64,000 bases of DNA from GCA-002727735 sp038134525 (lineage in GTDB: Bacteria; Bacteroidota; Bacteroidia; Flavobacteriales_D; Parvicellaceae): positions 186,001-250,000 of the forward strand of contig JAYPVI010000001.1 in the NCBI GenBank assembly GCA_038134525.1, given 5' to 3'. A program made the translations under genes and the position numbers. The notes beneath the pieces were generated by a model. It ran no database searches, was not told where the DNA came from, and was given only the letters and a program-made list of their open reading frames with translations. Numbering within the stretch: the first letter of the stretch is position 1; every line of letters starts with the position of its first letter. Shown here one piece after another: positions 18,402-27,720 of this stretch.

Positions 18402-19787
18402 ATGAGTTACAGAATTGAAAAAGATACTATAGGTGAAATTAAGGTTCCTTCGGACAAATATTGGGGAGCTCAAACTGAACGCTCTAGAAACAATTTTAAA
18501 ATAGGGCCTGCTGGCTCAATGCCTATAGAAATTATTCATGCTTTTGCAGTATTAAAAAAGGCAGCTGCCATAACCAATTCAAAGCTAGGAGTACTTGATG
18601 AAAAAAAGATGAATCTTATTTCTAGAGTTTGTGATGAAATCATAGAAGGAAAATTAGATGACCAATTTCCATTAGTAGTATGGCAAACTGGTTCAGGTAC
18701 TCAAAGTAATATGAACGTAAATGAAGTAATTGCAAATCGTGCTCATGTTCTTAATGGTGGAAACTTGAATTCAGGAGATAAAACCTTACAAGCCAATGAC
18801 GATGTAAATAAATCTCAATCCTCAAACGATACGTTTCCAACAGCAATGCATATAGCGAGCTACAAAATAATTAAAGAAAATACAATTCCAGGAATTGAAA
18901 AATTAAGAGATACGCTTGCTGAAAAATCAAAAGAATTCATGGACGTAGTTAAAATTGGACGAACACATCTTATGGATGCTACTCCGCTTACTATTGGTCA
19001 AGAATTTTCTGGATATGTTTCACAACTAAATCATGGATTAAAGGCTATTCATAATACATTGCATCATTTAAGCGAATTGGCTTTAGGAGGAACAGCTGTT
19101 GGAACCGGACTCAATACACCTGATGGTTATAGCGATGAAGTTGCTGCTCAAATTGCTTCAATTAGTAATCTTCCTTTTATTAGTGCTGAAAATAAATTTG
19201 AAGCTTTAGCAGCTCATGATGCTATGGTTGAAACCCACGGAGCCCTTAAACAAATAGCAGTATCTCTAAATAAAATTGCAAATGATATAAGATTGTTAGC
19301 ATCTGGACCAAGATCAGGAATTGGGGAACTAATCATTCCTGCAAATGAACCTGGATCTTCTATCATGCCAGGTAAAGTAAACCCTACTCAATGTGAAGCA
19401 ATTACTATGGTTTGTGCACAAGTTATGGGAAATGATGTAGCACTATCCATTGGTGGAACACAAGGTCACTATGAATTAAATGTTTTTAAACCTATGATTG
19501 CTCGGAATTTAATAGAAAGTGCCAAACTCATAGGAGATGCATGTGTATCATTTAACGATCATTGTGCTACTGGAATAGAACCAAATTATAAAAATATTGA
19601 AAAGCTATTAAATAATTCTTTGATGTTGGTTACCGCATTAAACACAAAGATAGGATACTACAAAGCTGCAGAAATTGCTAATACGGCACACAAAAATGGA
19701 ACTACGCTGAAAGAAGAGGCCATTAATTTAGGTTATGTGAGTGCGGAAGATTATGATAGTTGGGTCGATCCAAAAAAAATGATTTAA
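18402..19787 (+). CDS. fumC: Fumarate hydratase, class II
   Basis: This 461-residue enzyme interconverts fumarate and L-malate in the citric acid cycle. Family signatures are clear: VWQTGSGTQSNMNVNEV, the SQSSNDTFPTAMH substrate-binding block, GRTHLMDATPLT, the GSSIMPGKVNPTQCEA superfamily signature with the catalytic serine loop, and a C-terminal fumarase region. Length is normal. A TAAATTTG motif 34 nt upstream (18361-18368) may be its -7 element, although no good -33 motif is visible. Confidence 0.96.
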   Translation: MSYRIEKDTIGEIKVPSDKYWGAQTERSRNNFKIGPAGSMPIEIIHAFAVLKKAAAITNSKLGVLDEKKMNLISRVCDEIIEGKLDDQFPLVVWQTGSGTQSNMNVNEVIANRAHVLNGGNLNSGDKTLQANDDVNKSQSSNDTFPTAMHIASYKIIKENTIPGIEKLRDTLAEKSKEFMDVVKIGRTHLMDATPLTIGQEFSGYVSQLNHGLKAIHNTLHHLSELALGGTAVGTGLNTPDGYSDEVAAQIASISNLPFISAENKFEALAAHDAMVETHGALKQIAVSLNKIANDIRLLASGPRSGIGELIIPANEPGSSIMPGKVNPTQCEAITMVCAQVMGNDVALSIGGTQGHYELNVFKPMIARNLIESAKLIGDACVSFNDHCATGIEPNYKNIEKLLNNSLMLVTALNTKIGYYKAAEIANTAHKNGTTLKEEAINLGYVSAEDYDSWVDPKKMI

Positions 19788-19788
19788 C

Positions 19789-19974
19789 ATGAACAACAAT
19801 AAATACACCTTGAATGTAATTTTGAGTGTTGCTTTAGTAGCTTTGCTCTTATTATTAACATTTAAATATATCATTAAAACAGGACCAATTATTAAACTTC
19901 TAGCATTAGTGATAGACGTATTAAGTATTTATTATGCTTATAAAACCATAAAATCAAAACCAAAAAACAATTAA
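19789..19974 (+). CDS. Small inner-membrane protein, unknown function
   Basis: The 61-residue product starts at the ATG one base after the fumC stop. Two hydrophobic segments are visible (about 9-26, VILSVALVALLLLLTFKY, and 33-50, IIKLLALVIDVLSIYYAY), followed by a basic tail (KTIKSKPKNN). No family recognised. The tight spacing on both sides (1 nt after fumC, 14 nt before the SPFH gene) suggests co-transcription, possibly acting with the SPFH protein. Confidence 0.65.
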   Translation: MNNNKYTLNVILSVALVALLLLLTFKYIIKTGPIIKLLALVIDVLSIYYAYKTIKSKPKNN

Positions 19975-19988
19975 AACAACATAGTACT

Positions 19989-20849
19989 ATGAATGAAATC
20001 GAAATAGAACCAAAAAACATTTTAAAGACTGCCTTATTTGGTGGAATAGCGGCCATTATTGTAATTGTATTTTTCATGTCTTGGACAGACATAAATCCAG
20101 GTGAAGAAGGCTTTGTTTATAGACCATACACAGGGGGAATTGACACGAGTGAAAATTTTTCAGAAGGAACCTACTTTATCATGCCATGGAACGAAATGAT
20201 AACATACAATGTTTTACAGCAAAGTAGAAATTATGAATCAAAAGTGATGGAAAAAAACGGGATGGAAATTGGAATAGATGTAACTATTAATTATAATCCA
20301 ATGCAAGGTAAAACTCCAAATTTACATTTGAAACACGGAAAAGCGTACGAAAATTCTTTTGTTGATGCAAAAGTTAGAGGAGTAATTAAAGATGTCATTG
20401 GACGTTACACCTATGAAGAAATCTATTCAACTAAAAGAGAGGCACTAGAAACAGAAATGGATAATATGTTTCAAGCAGAATTTCCTGAAAATTTTATCAC
20501 ATATAATTTTTGTGAAATAGCTGATGTTAATCTTCCAGATAATGTGAAAATTGCAATTACTGAAAAAGAAACACAAAAACAACGAAATCAAAAGGCAAAA
20601 GAACTAGAGGAAGAACAGCAATATCTGGCAAATGCAGAAGTCAAAAAAGCTGAAGGTGAGAAAAATGCGGCAATACTTAGAGCTGAAGGTAAGGCAGAGG
20701 AAATTCGATTAGTTCAACAACAACTATCTAGATCTCCAAATTATATTGAATTAGTGAAATGGAAGGGTTATGCTGATGGTAAGGGTTCTCCTTATGGAGA
20801 AAATAATGTGTTTGGTGCAGGAACGTCAGTATTTAAAGGTATCAAATAG
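19989..20849 (+). CDS. SPFH/prohibitin-family membrane protein
   Basis: The protein has 286 residues. A transmembrane anchor is at about 13-31 (ALFGGIAAIIVIVFFMSW). The SPFH/band-7 domain follows (NPGEEGFVYRPYTGGID, NGMEIGIDVTINYNP, DVIGRYTYEEIYSTKR). An alanine/glutamate-rich helical stretch after that is typical of prohibitins (ITEKETQKQRNQKAKELEEE ending in AAILRAEGKAEEIR). Bacterial prohibitin-like proteins form membrane-associated rings that organise microdomains or regulate membrane proteases; no FtsH/HflK partner is adjacent. A strong terminator follows directly. Confidence 0.9.
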   Translation: MNEIEIEPKNILKTALFGGIAAIIVIVFFMSWTDINPGEEGFVYRPYTGGIDTSENFSEGTYFIMPWNEMITYNVLQQSRNYESKVMEKNGMEIGIDVTINYNPMQGKTPNLHLKHGKAYENSFVDAKVRGVIKDVIGRYTYEEIYSTKREALETEMDNMFQAEFPENFITYNFCEIADVNLPDNVKIAITEKETQKQRNQKAKELEEEQQYLANAEVKKAEGEKNAAILRAEGKAEEIRLVQQQLSRSPNYIELVKWKGYADGKGSPYGENNVFGAGTSVFKGIK

Positions 20850-20870
20850 CAATAACATAAAAAGACAATA

Positions 20871-20900
20871 AAAAAGCCCACATGGTGGGCTTTTTTTTTT
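20871..20900. terminator. Bidirectional rho-independent terminator
   Basis: The stem GCCCAC (20876-20881) pairs with GTGGGC (20885-20890) around an ATG loop. It is flanked by five A residues on the left and ten T on the right. It lies between the converging SPFH and nrdA genes and can terminate both. Confidence 0.9.
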
Positions 20901-20923
20901 ACTAAAGAAACGCTCATTCTATT

Positions 20924-23281
20924 TTATGAGCCGCATGAAACACAATTATCAGGATCATCTAACGAACAACTTATCTCTGCCATTCTTTCTTCTTCTGTTT
21001 TTGCCACAGGTTCTGAAATAGCTGCTTTATCTAGTGTGAACTTAATAGCATCAGTTGCAGATTTTGTTCTTAAATAATACATACCTGTTTTCAAACCTGC
21101 CTTCCATCCATAAAAGTGCATAGATGTCAGTTTTGCAAAGTTGGCATTTTCCATAAAAATGTTTAGAGATTGAGACTGATCGATATATGCCCCTCTATCA
21201 GCAGCCATATCTAAAATCTCCTTCTGAGAAATTTCCCAGGCTGTTTTGTACAGTACTTTAATATTATCAGGAATCTCATCAATATTCTGAATAGAACCAT
21301 TAGAAGCCATCAATTTATTTTTCAATCTATCATTCCAAATCCCCAACTTCACTAAATCTCTTAATAAGTGTTTATTAACTATAATAAACTCACCTGACAA
21401 CACGCGCCTAGTATATATGTTAGATGTGTAGGGTTCAAAGCATTCATTATTTCCTAAGATTTGTGCAGTAGAAGCAGTTGGCATAGGAGCAAGTAATAAA
21501 GAGTTTCTCACTCCATGTTTTTTGACTTCTTCTCTAAGCAAATCCCATTCCCAACGTTCTGTAGGCTTTACTTTCCACATGTCAAATTGGAATACACCAT
21601 CAGAAATTGGAGAACCTTTCCAAGTTTCATATGGACCATTTTCTATCGCTAAATCTTTAGAAGCAGTTACTGCAGCATAATAAATCGTTTCAAAGATTTC
21701 TTTATTAAGTTGTTTAGCTTCAGGTGAATCAAATGCTTGTCTCATTAAAATAAATGCATCGGCCAGACCTTGTACTCCAATTCCTATTGGTCTGTGTCTC
21801 ATATTTGAATTTCTTGCCTCAGGAACAGGATAATAATTTGCATCAATTACCTTATCTAGATTTTTGGTAACTCTGTAAGTCACACTGAAAAGTTTTTCGT
21901 GATCAAACTTCCCATCTACAACAAATTTTGGTAACGCTATTGAAGCTAAATTACAAACGGCAACTTCATCTGGTGCAGTATATTCTATAATTTCAGTACA
22001 TAAGTTTGAAGATTTAATGGTGCCAAGATTTTTCTGGTTAGATTTTTCATTAGCAGCATCTTTATAAAGCATGTAAGGAGTACCTGTTTCTATCTGGCTT
22101 TCTAAAATTTTGAACCATAACTCTTGTGCCTTTATCGTTTTTCTTCCTTTACCTTCAGATTCAAACTTCATGTATAATTTCTCGAATTTCTTCCCATAGG
22201 TATCTGATAATCCTGGACATTCATTTGGACACATCAATGTCCAATCTCCATTCTCTTCTACTCTTTTCATGAATAAGTCTGGAATCCAAAGTGCATAGAA
22301 AAGATCTCTAGCTCGTTGTTCTTCTTTACCGTGATTTTTCTTTAGATCTAAAAAATCGAAAATATCAGCATGCCATGGTTCTACGTAGATGGCAAATGAA
22401 CCTTTTCGCTTTCCACCTCCTTGATCAACATACCTTGCCGTATCATTAAAAACTCTCAACATAGGCACGACACCATTTGATGTTCCATTAGTTCCTTTTA
22501 TGTATGAACCTGTTGCTCTAATATCATGAATTGAAAGACCGATTCCTCCAGCAGATTGAGAAATTTGCGCACACTGCTTTAACGTATCATAAATTCCAGA
22601 AATACTATCATCTTTTGTTGTTAATAGAAAACAAGATGACATTTGTGGTTTTGGTGTTCCTGAGTTAAACAATGTAGGAGTAGCATGGGTAAACCAACCT
22701 TCACTCATGTAGTTATACGTCTCGATAGCTGCATCAATATCATCTGTATGAATTCCCATCGCTACCCTCATTAACATTTGCTGTGGTCTTTCAGCAACTT
22801 CTCCATTAAGCTTTAAAAGGTAGGATCTTTCTAAAGTCTTAAAACCAAAGAAATCATATCTAAAATCACGATCATAAATTATCGTTGAATCTAAAACATC
22901 TGCATTTTTCATGATAGCGTTATAAACATCATCCGAAATAAGCGGAGCTTTTTCATTTGTTTTAGGGTCAATGTATTCATATAAATCATTAACTGTTTCA
23001 GAGAAAGATTTTTTGGTATTCTTATGTAGGTTAGATACTGCTATTCTAGAAGCTAGCAAAGCATAATCAGGATGAGTAATCGTGTTTGTTGCCGCTACTT
23101 CAGCGGCTAAATTATCCAGCTCACTAGTTGTAACACCATCATAAAGACCTTCAATGACTTTCATAGCAACCTTCTCAGGTGTTACTAGAGGATTTAAACC
23201 ATAACAAAGCTTTTTTATCCTAGCTGTTATCTTATCAAATTTAACGGATTCTCGTCTACCGTCTCTTTTTACTACGTACAT
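20924..23281 (-). CDS. nrdA: Ribonucleoside-diphosphate reductase, alpha subunit (class Ia)
   Basis: This 785-residue catalytic subunit reduces ribonucleoside diphosphates to deoxyribonucleotides. An ATP-cone allosteric domain is at the N-terminus (VVKRDGRRESVKFDKI). The active-site cysteines appear in MSSCFLL, NLCTEI and VCNLASIALP, and the tyrosine pair region in the C-terminal part. The C-terminal tail ends CVSC-GS, the CxxC pair that shuttles electrons from thioredoxin or glutaredoxin. The gene follows nrdB by 19 nt, so both subunits should be made from one transcript. The order nrdB-nrdA is the reverse of enterobacteria. Confidence 0.97.
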   Translation of the reverse strand: MYVVKRDGRRESVKFDKITARIKKLCYGLNPLVTPEKVAMKVIEGLYDGVTTSELDNLAAEVAATNTITHPDYALLASRIAVSNLHKNTKKSFSETVNDLYEYIDPKTNEKAPLISDDVYNAIMKNADVLDSTIIYDRDFRYDFFGFKTLERSYLLKLNGEVAERPQQMLMRVAMGIHTDDIDAAIETYNYMSEGWFTHATPTLFNSGTPKPQMSSCFLLTTKDDSISGIYDTLKQCAQISQSAGGIGLSIHDIRATGSYIKGTNGTSNGVVPMLRVFNDTARYVDQGGGKRKGSFAIYVEPWHADIFDFLDLKKNHGKEEQRARDLFYALWIPDLFMKRVEENGDWTLMCPNECPGLSDTYGKKFEKLYMKFESEGKGRKTIKAQELWFKILESQIETGTPYMLYKDAANEKSNQKNLGTIKSSNLCTEIIEYTAPDEVAVCNLASIALPKFVVDGKFDHEKLFSVTYRVTKNLDKVIDANYYPVPEARNSNMRHRPIGIGVQGLADAFILMRQAFDSPEAKQLNKEIFETIYYAAVTASKDLAIENGPYETWKGSPISDGVFQFDMWKVKPTERWEWDLLREEVKKHGVRNSLLLAPMPTASTAQILGNNECFEPYTSNIYTRRVLSGEFIIVNKHLLRDLVKLGIWNDRLKNKLMASNGSIQNIDEIPDNIKVLYKTAWEISQKEILDMAADRGAYIDQSQSLNIFMENANFAKLTSMHFYGWKAGLKTGMYYLRTKSATDAIKFTLDKAAISEPVAKTEEERMAEISCSLDDPDNCVSCGS

Positions 23282-23300
23282 ATTTTATTATTTAAATAAG

Positions 23301-24350
23301 TTAAAAATCAGCGTCAAGGCTAAAGCTAGTATCGTTATTATTATTTAGAACACCTGCTTTCTGGTACTCTCCTACTCTTTTTTCAAAGAAATTGGTTTTC
23401 CCTTGTAAATTGATCATATCCATGAAATCAAAAGGGTTTGACACATTGTAAATTTTATTGTTTCCCAGTTCAACTAAAAGACGATCAGCAACAAATTCAA
23501 TGTATTGGCTCATTAAATTTGAATTCATCCCGATTAACCTTACGGGAAGTGCCTCAGTTATAAACTCTTTTTCTATTTCAACAGCCTCCTTAATGATTTC
23601 TTCTACTTCGGACTTTTCAAGTCTATTAACCATATGTTTATTATATAACATACAAGCAAAATCACAATGTAGTCCTTCATCTCTTGAAATTAACTCGTTA
23701 GAGAAAGTTAATCCTGGCATTAAGCCTCTTTTTTTCAGCCAAAAAATAGAACAAAATGAGCCAGAGAAGAAAATGCCTTCAACTGCTGCAAATGCTATTA
23801 TCCTCTGTGCAAAATTTCCGTTTTCTATCCATTTCAAAGCCCACTCTGCTTTTTTCTTAACAGGATCGAAAGTTTCAATAGCATTAAATAGGTAATTTTT
23901 TTCTTTTGTGTCTTTAATGTAAGTATCTATGAGGAGTGAATACGTTTCAGAGTGTATGTTCTCCATCATTACTTGAAATCCATAAAAAAACTTAGCTTCA
24001 GTATATTGGACTTCACTAAGAAAATTTTCGGCTAGATTTTCGTTTACAATACCATCAGATGCTGCAAAAAAGGCCAGTACATGCTTAATGAAGAAACGCT
24101 CATCATCATTTAGCTTACTTTCCCAGTCAATTAAGTCAGGAGAAAGATCTAATTCCTCGGCCGTCCAAAAACTAGCTTCTTGTTTTTTATACATCTCCCA
24201 AATATCAGCATGTTGGATAGGAAATAACACAAATCTGTTTGGATTCTCCTTTAGAATTGGTTCCTCAACTCGTAAATTTTCATCTAAATCTTTTTTTAAA
24301 TCAATTTTCTGATTTACTACTTTTTTGTTTGCTGATATTTTCTTTTCCAT
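23301..24350 (-). CDS. nrdB: Ribonucleoside-diphosphate reductase, beta subunit
   Basis: This 349-residue protein has the ferritin-like fold that carries the di-iron/tyrosyl radical cofactor. Metal-ligand and radical motifs are present: the W-containing EASFWTAEELDLS, ENIHSETYSLL (iron ligands and the radical tyrosine), EGIFFSGSFC, and the ISRDEGLHCDF ligand block. The presence of the tyrosine argues for a normal tyrosyl-radical enzyme rather than the tyrosine-less class Ic. The N-terminal 25 residues are lysine-rich (MEKKISANKKVVNQKI), and whether they are fully translated is uncertain. Confidence 0.96.
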   Translation of the reverse strand: MEKKISANKKVVNQKIDLKKDLDENLRVEEPILKENPNRFVLFPIQHADIWEMYKKQEASFWTAEELDLSPDLIDWESKLNDDERFFIKHVLAFFAASDGIVNENLAENFLSEVQYTEAKFFYGFQVMMENIHSETYSLLIDTYIKDTKEKNYLFNAIETFDPVKKKAEWALKWIENGNFAQRIIAFAAVEGIFFSGSFCSIFWLKKRGLMPGLTFSNELISRDEGLHCDFACMLYNKHMVNRLEKSEVEEIIKEAVEIEKEFITEALPVRLIGMNSNLMSQYIEFVADRLLVELGNNKIYNVSNPFDFMDMINLQGKTNFFEKRVGEYQKAGVLNNNNDTSFSLDADF

Positions 24351-24785
24351 TAAGTATTTTATTTAATCTGTTTAAACTAATTAGGTCTTAATAAGGCAAA
24401 AAAATTCTACATTAAAAAACATACGTTTTTTAAAAATTACAATGTAAAATGTGTGTTTTGAGTGCCTACTAAAAAAACTATTAGCGGACTGCAAATGTTT
24501 AAAATATTTAAGCTTTTAACAAGCTATTTTAATGCACATTTTTAATAGTTTTCAACAAAGCATAATAATAACTTTATAACGTACTGAAATTCATATGATT
24601 TAAGAAAATTTTTACCAAATAAAGAACTTAATTGTAGAATTATAAAGTTAGTTTTTGTTGATAATTGCAACGTAATTGATTATTTTCGTTTATCAAAGAT
24701 TGGGTGTTAATAACAATAAGGTTTTGCCAAACACCTATAGTTCAAAATGAACGAGATGAAAACAACATTTTTTTAAAATATAATT
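24351..24785. other. 435-nt AT-rich intergenic region upstream of nrdB
   Basis: This is the only gene-free stretch over 300 nt in the window. I find no convincing ORF, tRNA or terminator. It holds the promoter region of nrdBA. Two near-matches to the DnaA box complement TGTGGATAA are visible: TGTTGATAA (24656-24664, one mismatch) and TGTTAATAA (24705-24713, two mismatches). I see no palindrome clearly matching an NrdR box. A small RNA cannot be excluded. Confidence 0.5.
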
Positions 24786-25367
24786 TCATGAAGAGCCTTT
24801 GCTGAAAAACTGCTCGAAGACCTGGTTCAACTGATTGTAAAATTCTTTTCCCCATTTTCTAATTATTGGCGTTTTCAGAAATTTAAAAACAGGAGTTTTT
24901 AATTCATTACCACATGCACATGCTGGTTCGCATATGCTCCATTTATGTAAATTAATACCTTGAAAATTTTCATATTCTTTAACCCGAATTGGATATAAAT
25001 GACAGCTTATTGGTTTGATGAAATCAGTACTGTTTTTTCGACTTGAAATTTCAATTGCGCATTTTGCAATATTATTTTTGTCGAATACAGCAAATGCACA
25101 TTCCTTATTATTGACCAACATGGTTACTGGCTCCCCAAATTCATCTAAATAATATAGTCCTTCTTTTTCAATAGCATCAATTCCTTGTTGACGCATCTCT
25201 AATTTTACAATAGGATAAATCTCCTCTAATATCTTAATTTCTTCTTGCTCTAAAGGGGCTCCAGCATCTCCCTCTACACAACAGGCTCCCTTGCATTGAC
25301 TAAGATCACAGACAAACTGTTCTTCCAAAACATCTTCGGAAATAATTTTATTCTCTATTTCAATCAT
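24786..25367 (-). CDS. DUF3109 family protein
   Basis: The 193-residue protein is rich in conserved cysteines: CDLSQCKGACCVEGDAGAP near the N-terminus, KECAFAVFD, KCAIEI, SCHLYPIRV, and SICEPACACG. This pattern is that of DUF3109, related to the YkgJ-type zinc/iron-cluster proteins, and is widespread in Bacteroidota. The biochemical role is not known; the cysteine pattern suggests a metal cluster. It is transcribed divergently from glyS, whose chosen start is 86 nt away. Confidence 0.9.
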   Translation of the reverse strand: MIEIENKIISEDVLEEQFVCDLSQCKGACCVEGDAGAPLEQEEIKILEEIYPIVKLEMRQQGIDAIEKEGLYYLDEFGEPVTMLVNNKECAFAVFDKNNIAKCAIEISSRKNSTDFIKPISCHLYPIRVKEYENFQGINLHKWSICEPACACGNELKTPVFKFLKTPIIRKWGKEFYNQLNQVFEQFFSKGSS

Positions 25368-25453
25368 GTGTTAATCTATGGAAATTGATAACGTTAAATA
25401 TAGTTCTTTCAATGGAAGTTTTATTTTTGTTGGAAATTATTGAATGGACCAAC

Positions 25454-26980
25454 ATGAATGAAGATCATTTTAAAAAAATCATTAGCCACGCTAAAGAATT
25501 TGGATTTGTTTTCCCTAGCAGTGAAATTTATGATGGGTTAAGTGCCACCTATGACTATGGCCAAAATGGTGTAGAACTTAAGAATAATATTAAAAAATAT
25601 TGGTGGAAATCTATGGTTCAAATGAATAAGGACATAGTGGGATTAGATGCGGCAATCTTTATGCATCCAACTACTTGGAAAGCTTCAGGACATGTAGATG
25701 CTTTTAATGATCCTTTAATAGATAATAAAGACTCTAAAAAAAGATATCGTGCAGATGTATTAATTGAAGATTTTATTGCCAAAATAAGTGACAAAAACGA
25801 AAAAGATATTTCGAAAGCAAAAAAAAGATTTGGTGATTCATTTGATCAAGAAACATTTACAACTACTAATCCCAATATCTTAAAAAGAAATAAGCAGATT
25901 CAAGAAATTAATGAAAAAATGTCTTCTGCATTAAATAGCGAGAATCTAAATGACATTTACAACCTCATTATTGAACTTGGAATAACGTGTCCTATAAGCG
26001 GATCTAAAAATTGGACAGATGTTAGACAATTTAATTTAATGTTTGGAACTGAGTTAGGCTCATTAGCTGATGAATCTTCCACTATATTCCTAAGACCAGA
26101 AACAGCTCAGGGTATATTTGTGAATTATTTGAATGTTCAAAAAACGGGAAGAAAGAAACTGCCATTTGGTATTGCTCAAATAGGAAAAGCATTTAGAAAC
26201 GAAATCATTGCTCGTCAATTTATATTTAGAATGAGAGAATTTGAACAAATGGAAATGCAATTCTTCATTAAACCTGGCACCCAAAAAGAATGGTATGAAT
26301 ACTGGAAAAAAGAGCGATTATCATGGCATAAGTCAATTGGAATAGAAAAGGAAAAATTACAATTTCATGATCACATTAAGCTAGCTCATTATGCCGATGC
26401 TGCATGCGATATTGAATTTAATTTCCCATTTGGCTTTAAAGAATTGGAAGGCATACATTCTAGAACTGATTTTGACTTAAGACAACATGAGGCATTTTCA
26501 AAAAAGAAACAACGCTATTTTGACCCAGAGAGTAATGAAAGTTACATACCCTATGTTATTGAAACATCGATAGGGCTAGATAGAATGTTTTTAGCTTTAC
26601 TATCAAATGGATTAAAAGAGGAAAAATTAGAAGATGGTACTTCTAGAACATTGTTGTCAATTGCTCCTTCTTTAGCACCAACAAAAGCAGCTATCCTACC
26701 GTTAGTTAAGAAAGATGGATTAAATGAAATTGCAACTGAACTATTCGATAAACTAAAATTTTATTTTGAATGTGGATACGATGAAAAAGATTCCATTGGT
26801 AAAAGATACAGGAGACAAGATGCTGTAGGGACGCCATATTGTATAACAGTAGATCATGAAACAAAAGAAGATCATTGTGTAACCTTAAGAGAAAGAGATA
26901 GCATGAAACAACATAGAGTGCCAATTGACTCTGTTTCTGAAATTATCTCAGAAAAAGTAAATATGAAAACGCTATTTTGA
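25454..26980 (+). CDS. glyS: Glycine--tRNA ligase (dimeric, single-chain type)
   Basis: I chose ATG 25454 (MNEDHFKKIISHAKEFGFVFP), which matches the family N-terminus; the upstream open frame (from 25385) encodes an unrelated hydrophobic stretch. The 508-residue class IIa enzyme charges tRNA-Gly. Motifs: YDGLSATYDYGQNG, FNLMFGTELG and the motif 2 region LRPETAQGIFVNYLN / RNEIIARQFIFRMREFEQMEMQ. Motif 3 (YVIETSIGLDRMFLALL) and the C-terminal anticodon-binding domain follow. It is the eukaryote/archaeal-like alpha2 form rather than the alpha2beta2 form of most proteobacteria. It overlaps rnhB by 4 nt. Confidence 0.96.
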   Translation: MNEDHFKKIISHAKEFGFVFPSSEIYDGLSATYDYGQNGVELKNNIKKYWWKSMVQMNKDIVGLDAAIFMHPTTWKASGHVDAFNDPLIDNKDSKKRYRADVLIEDFIAKISDKNEKDISKAKKRFGDSFDQETFTTTNPNILKRNKQIQEINEKMSSALNSENLNDIYNLIIELGITCPISGSKNWTDVRQFNLMFGTELGSLADESSTIFLRPETAQGIFVNYLNVQKTGRKKLPFGIAQIGKAFRNEIIARQFIFRMREFEQMEMQFFIKPGTQKEWYEYWKKERLSWHKSIGIEKEKLQFHDHIKLAHYADAACDIEFNFPFGFKELEGIHSRTDFDLRQHEAFSKKKQRYFDPESNESYIPYVIETSIGLDRMFLALLSNGLKEEKLEDGTSRTLLSIAPSLAPTKAAILPLVKKDGLNEIATELFDKLKFYFECGYDEKDSIGKRYRRQDAVGTPYCITVDHETKEDHCVTLRERDSMKQHRVPIDSVSEIISEKVNMKTLF

Positions 26981-27579
26981 GTCTTTTACCATTCGTTACC
27001 GATTACAATGAAGCTGGCTGTGATGAAGCAGGAAGAGGGTGCCTTGCTGGACCCGTTGTTGCAGCTTCAGTAATTCTTCCTAAAGACTTTAAAAATCAAT
27101 GGTTAAATGATTCAAAAAAAATAAGTGAAAAAAGTAGAAATGAATTGCGTTTAATTATTGAAAATGAAGCTACATCATGGGGTGTTGGATTTGTCAATTC
27201 AAAAGAAATTGATAAGATTAACATTCTTCAGGCCTCTTTTTTAGCCATGCACAGGGCGCTAGATAAACTTAAGGTTTCACCGAACCATATCGCTATTGAT
27301 GGGAATAGATTTAAAAAATATAAGAATATTAACCATACTTGTATCATAAAAGGAGATAGTAAATACATGAATATAGCTGCAGCATCAATTCTAGCCAAGA
27401 CACATCGAGACGAATACATGTATAATATTCATCGAACCTATCCAAAATACGATTGGAATAAAAATAAAGGCTACCCAACCAAGACTCATCGGAAAGCTAT
27501 ATCATTATATGGGAAAACTGAATATCATCGTAATTCATTTAAACTACTTCCTGACCAATACGAAATTTTATTTAACTAA
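26977..27579 (+). CDS. rnhB: Ribonuclease HII
   Basis: This 200-residue enzyme cleaves the RNA strand of RNA-DNA hybrids and removes misincorporated ribonucleotides. The catalytic DEAGRG motif is in the N-terminal EAGCDEAGRGCLAGPVVA. Further acidic residues are in IAIDGNRF and the KGDSKYMNIAAASILAKTHRD block. The start is TTG 26977, within the TTGA that also stops glyS. No in-frame ATG lies between it and the catalytic motif. Confidence 0.95.
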   Translation: MSLLPFVTDYNEAGCDEAGRGCLAGPVVAASVILPKDFKNQWLNDSKKISEKSRNELRLIIENEATSWGVGFVNSKEIDKINILQASFLAMHRALDKLKVSPNHIAIDGNRFKKYKNINHTCIIKGDSKYMNIAAASILAKTHRDEYMYNIHRTYPKYDWNKNKGYPTKTHRKAISLYGKTEYHRNSFKLLPDQYEILFN

Positions 27580-27583
27580 TAAC

Positions 27584-27616
27584 TAAAAATAGTTCACTTA
27601 AAAATATATTTTAAGT
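27584..27616. repeat. TAAAAATAGTTCAC motif followed by an AT hairpin (left copy)
   Basis: TAAAAATAGTTCAC occupies 27584-27597. It overlaps a perfect 8-bp inverted repeat, ACTTAAAA / TTTTAAGT (27596-27603 and 27609-27616, loop ATATA). The same 14 bases recur at 31985-31998, so copies flank the large gene between them. The hairpin has no GC pairs to speak of and would be a weak terminator. Confidence 0.5.
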
Positions 27617-27720
27617 ACTTGTTTTTCAGTAAGTTATAAAAAAATAACAACTTTTTTAATAATTTAGTTAACGTACTATTTTTACATCTTCACGTATTAT
27701 AATTGAAAAACCGTTGAATT

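Noticed and set aside
25385..25453. Upstream extension of glyS
   Set aside because: The extra residues are hydrophobic and unlike the family N-terminus, which starts at ATG 25454.
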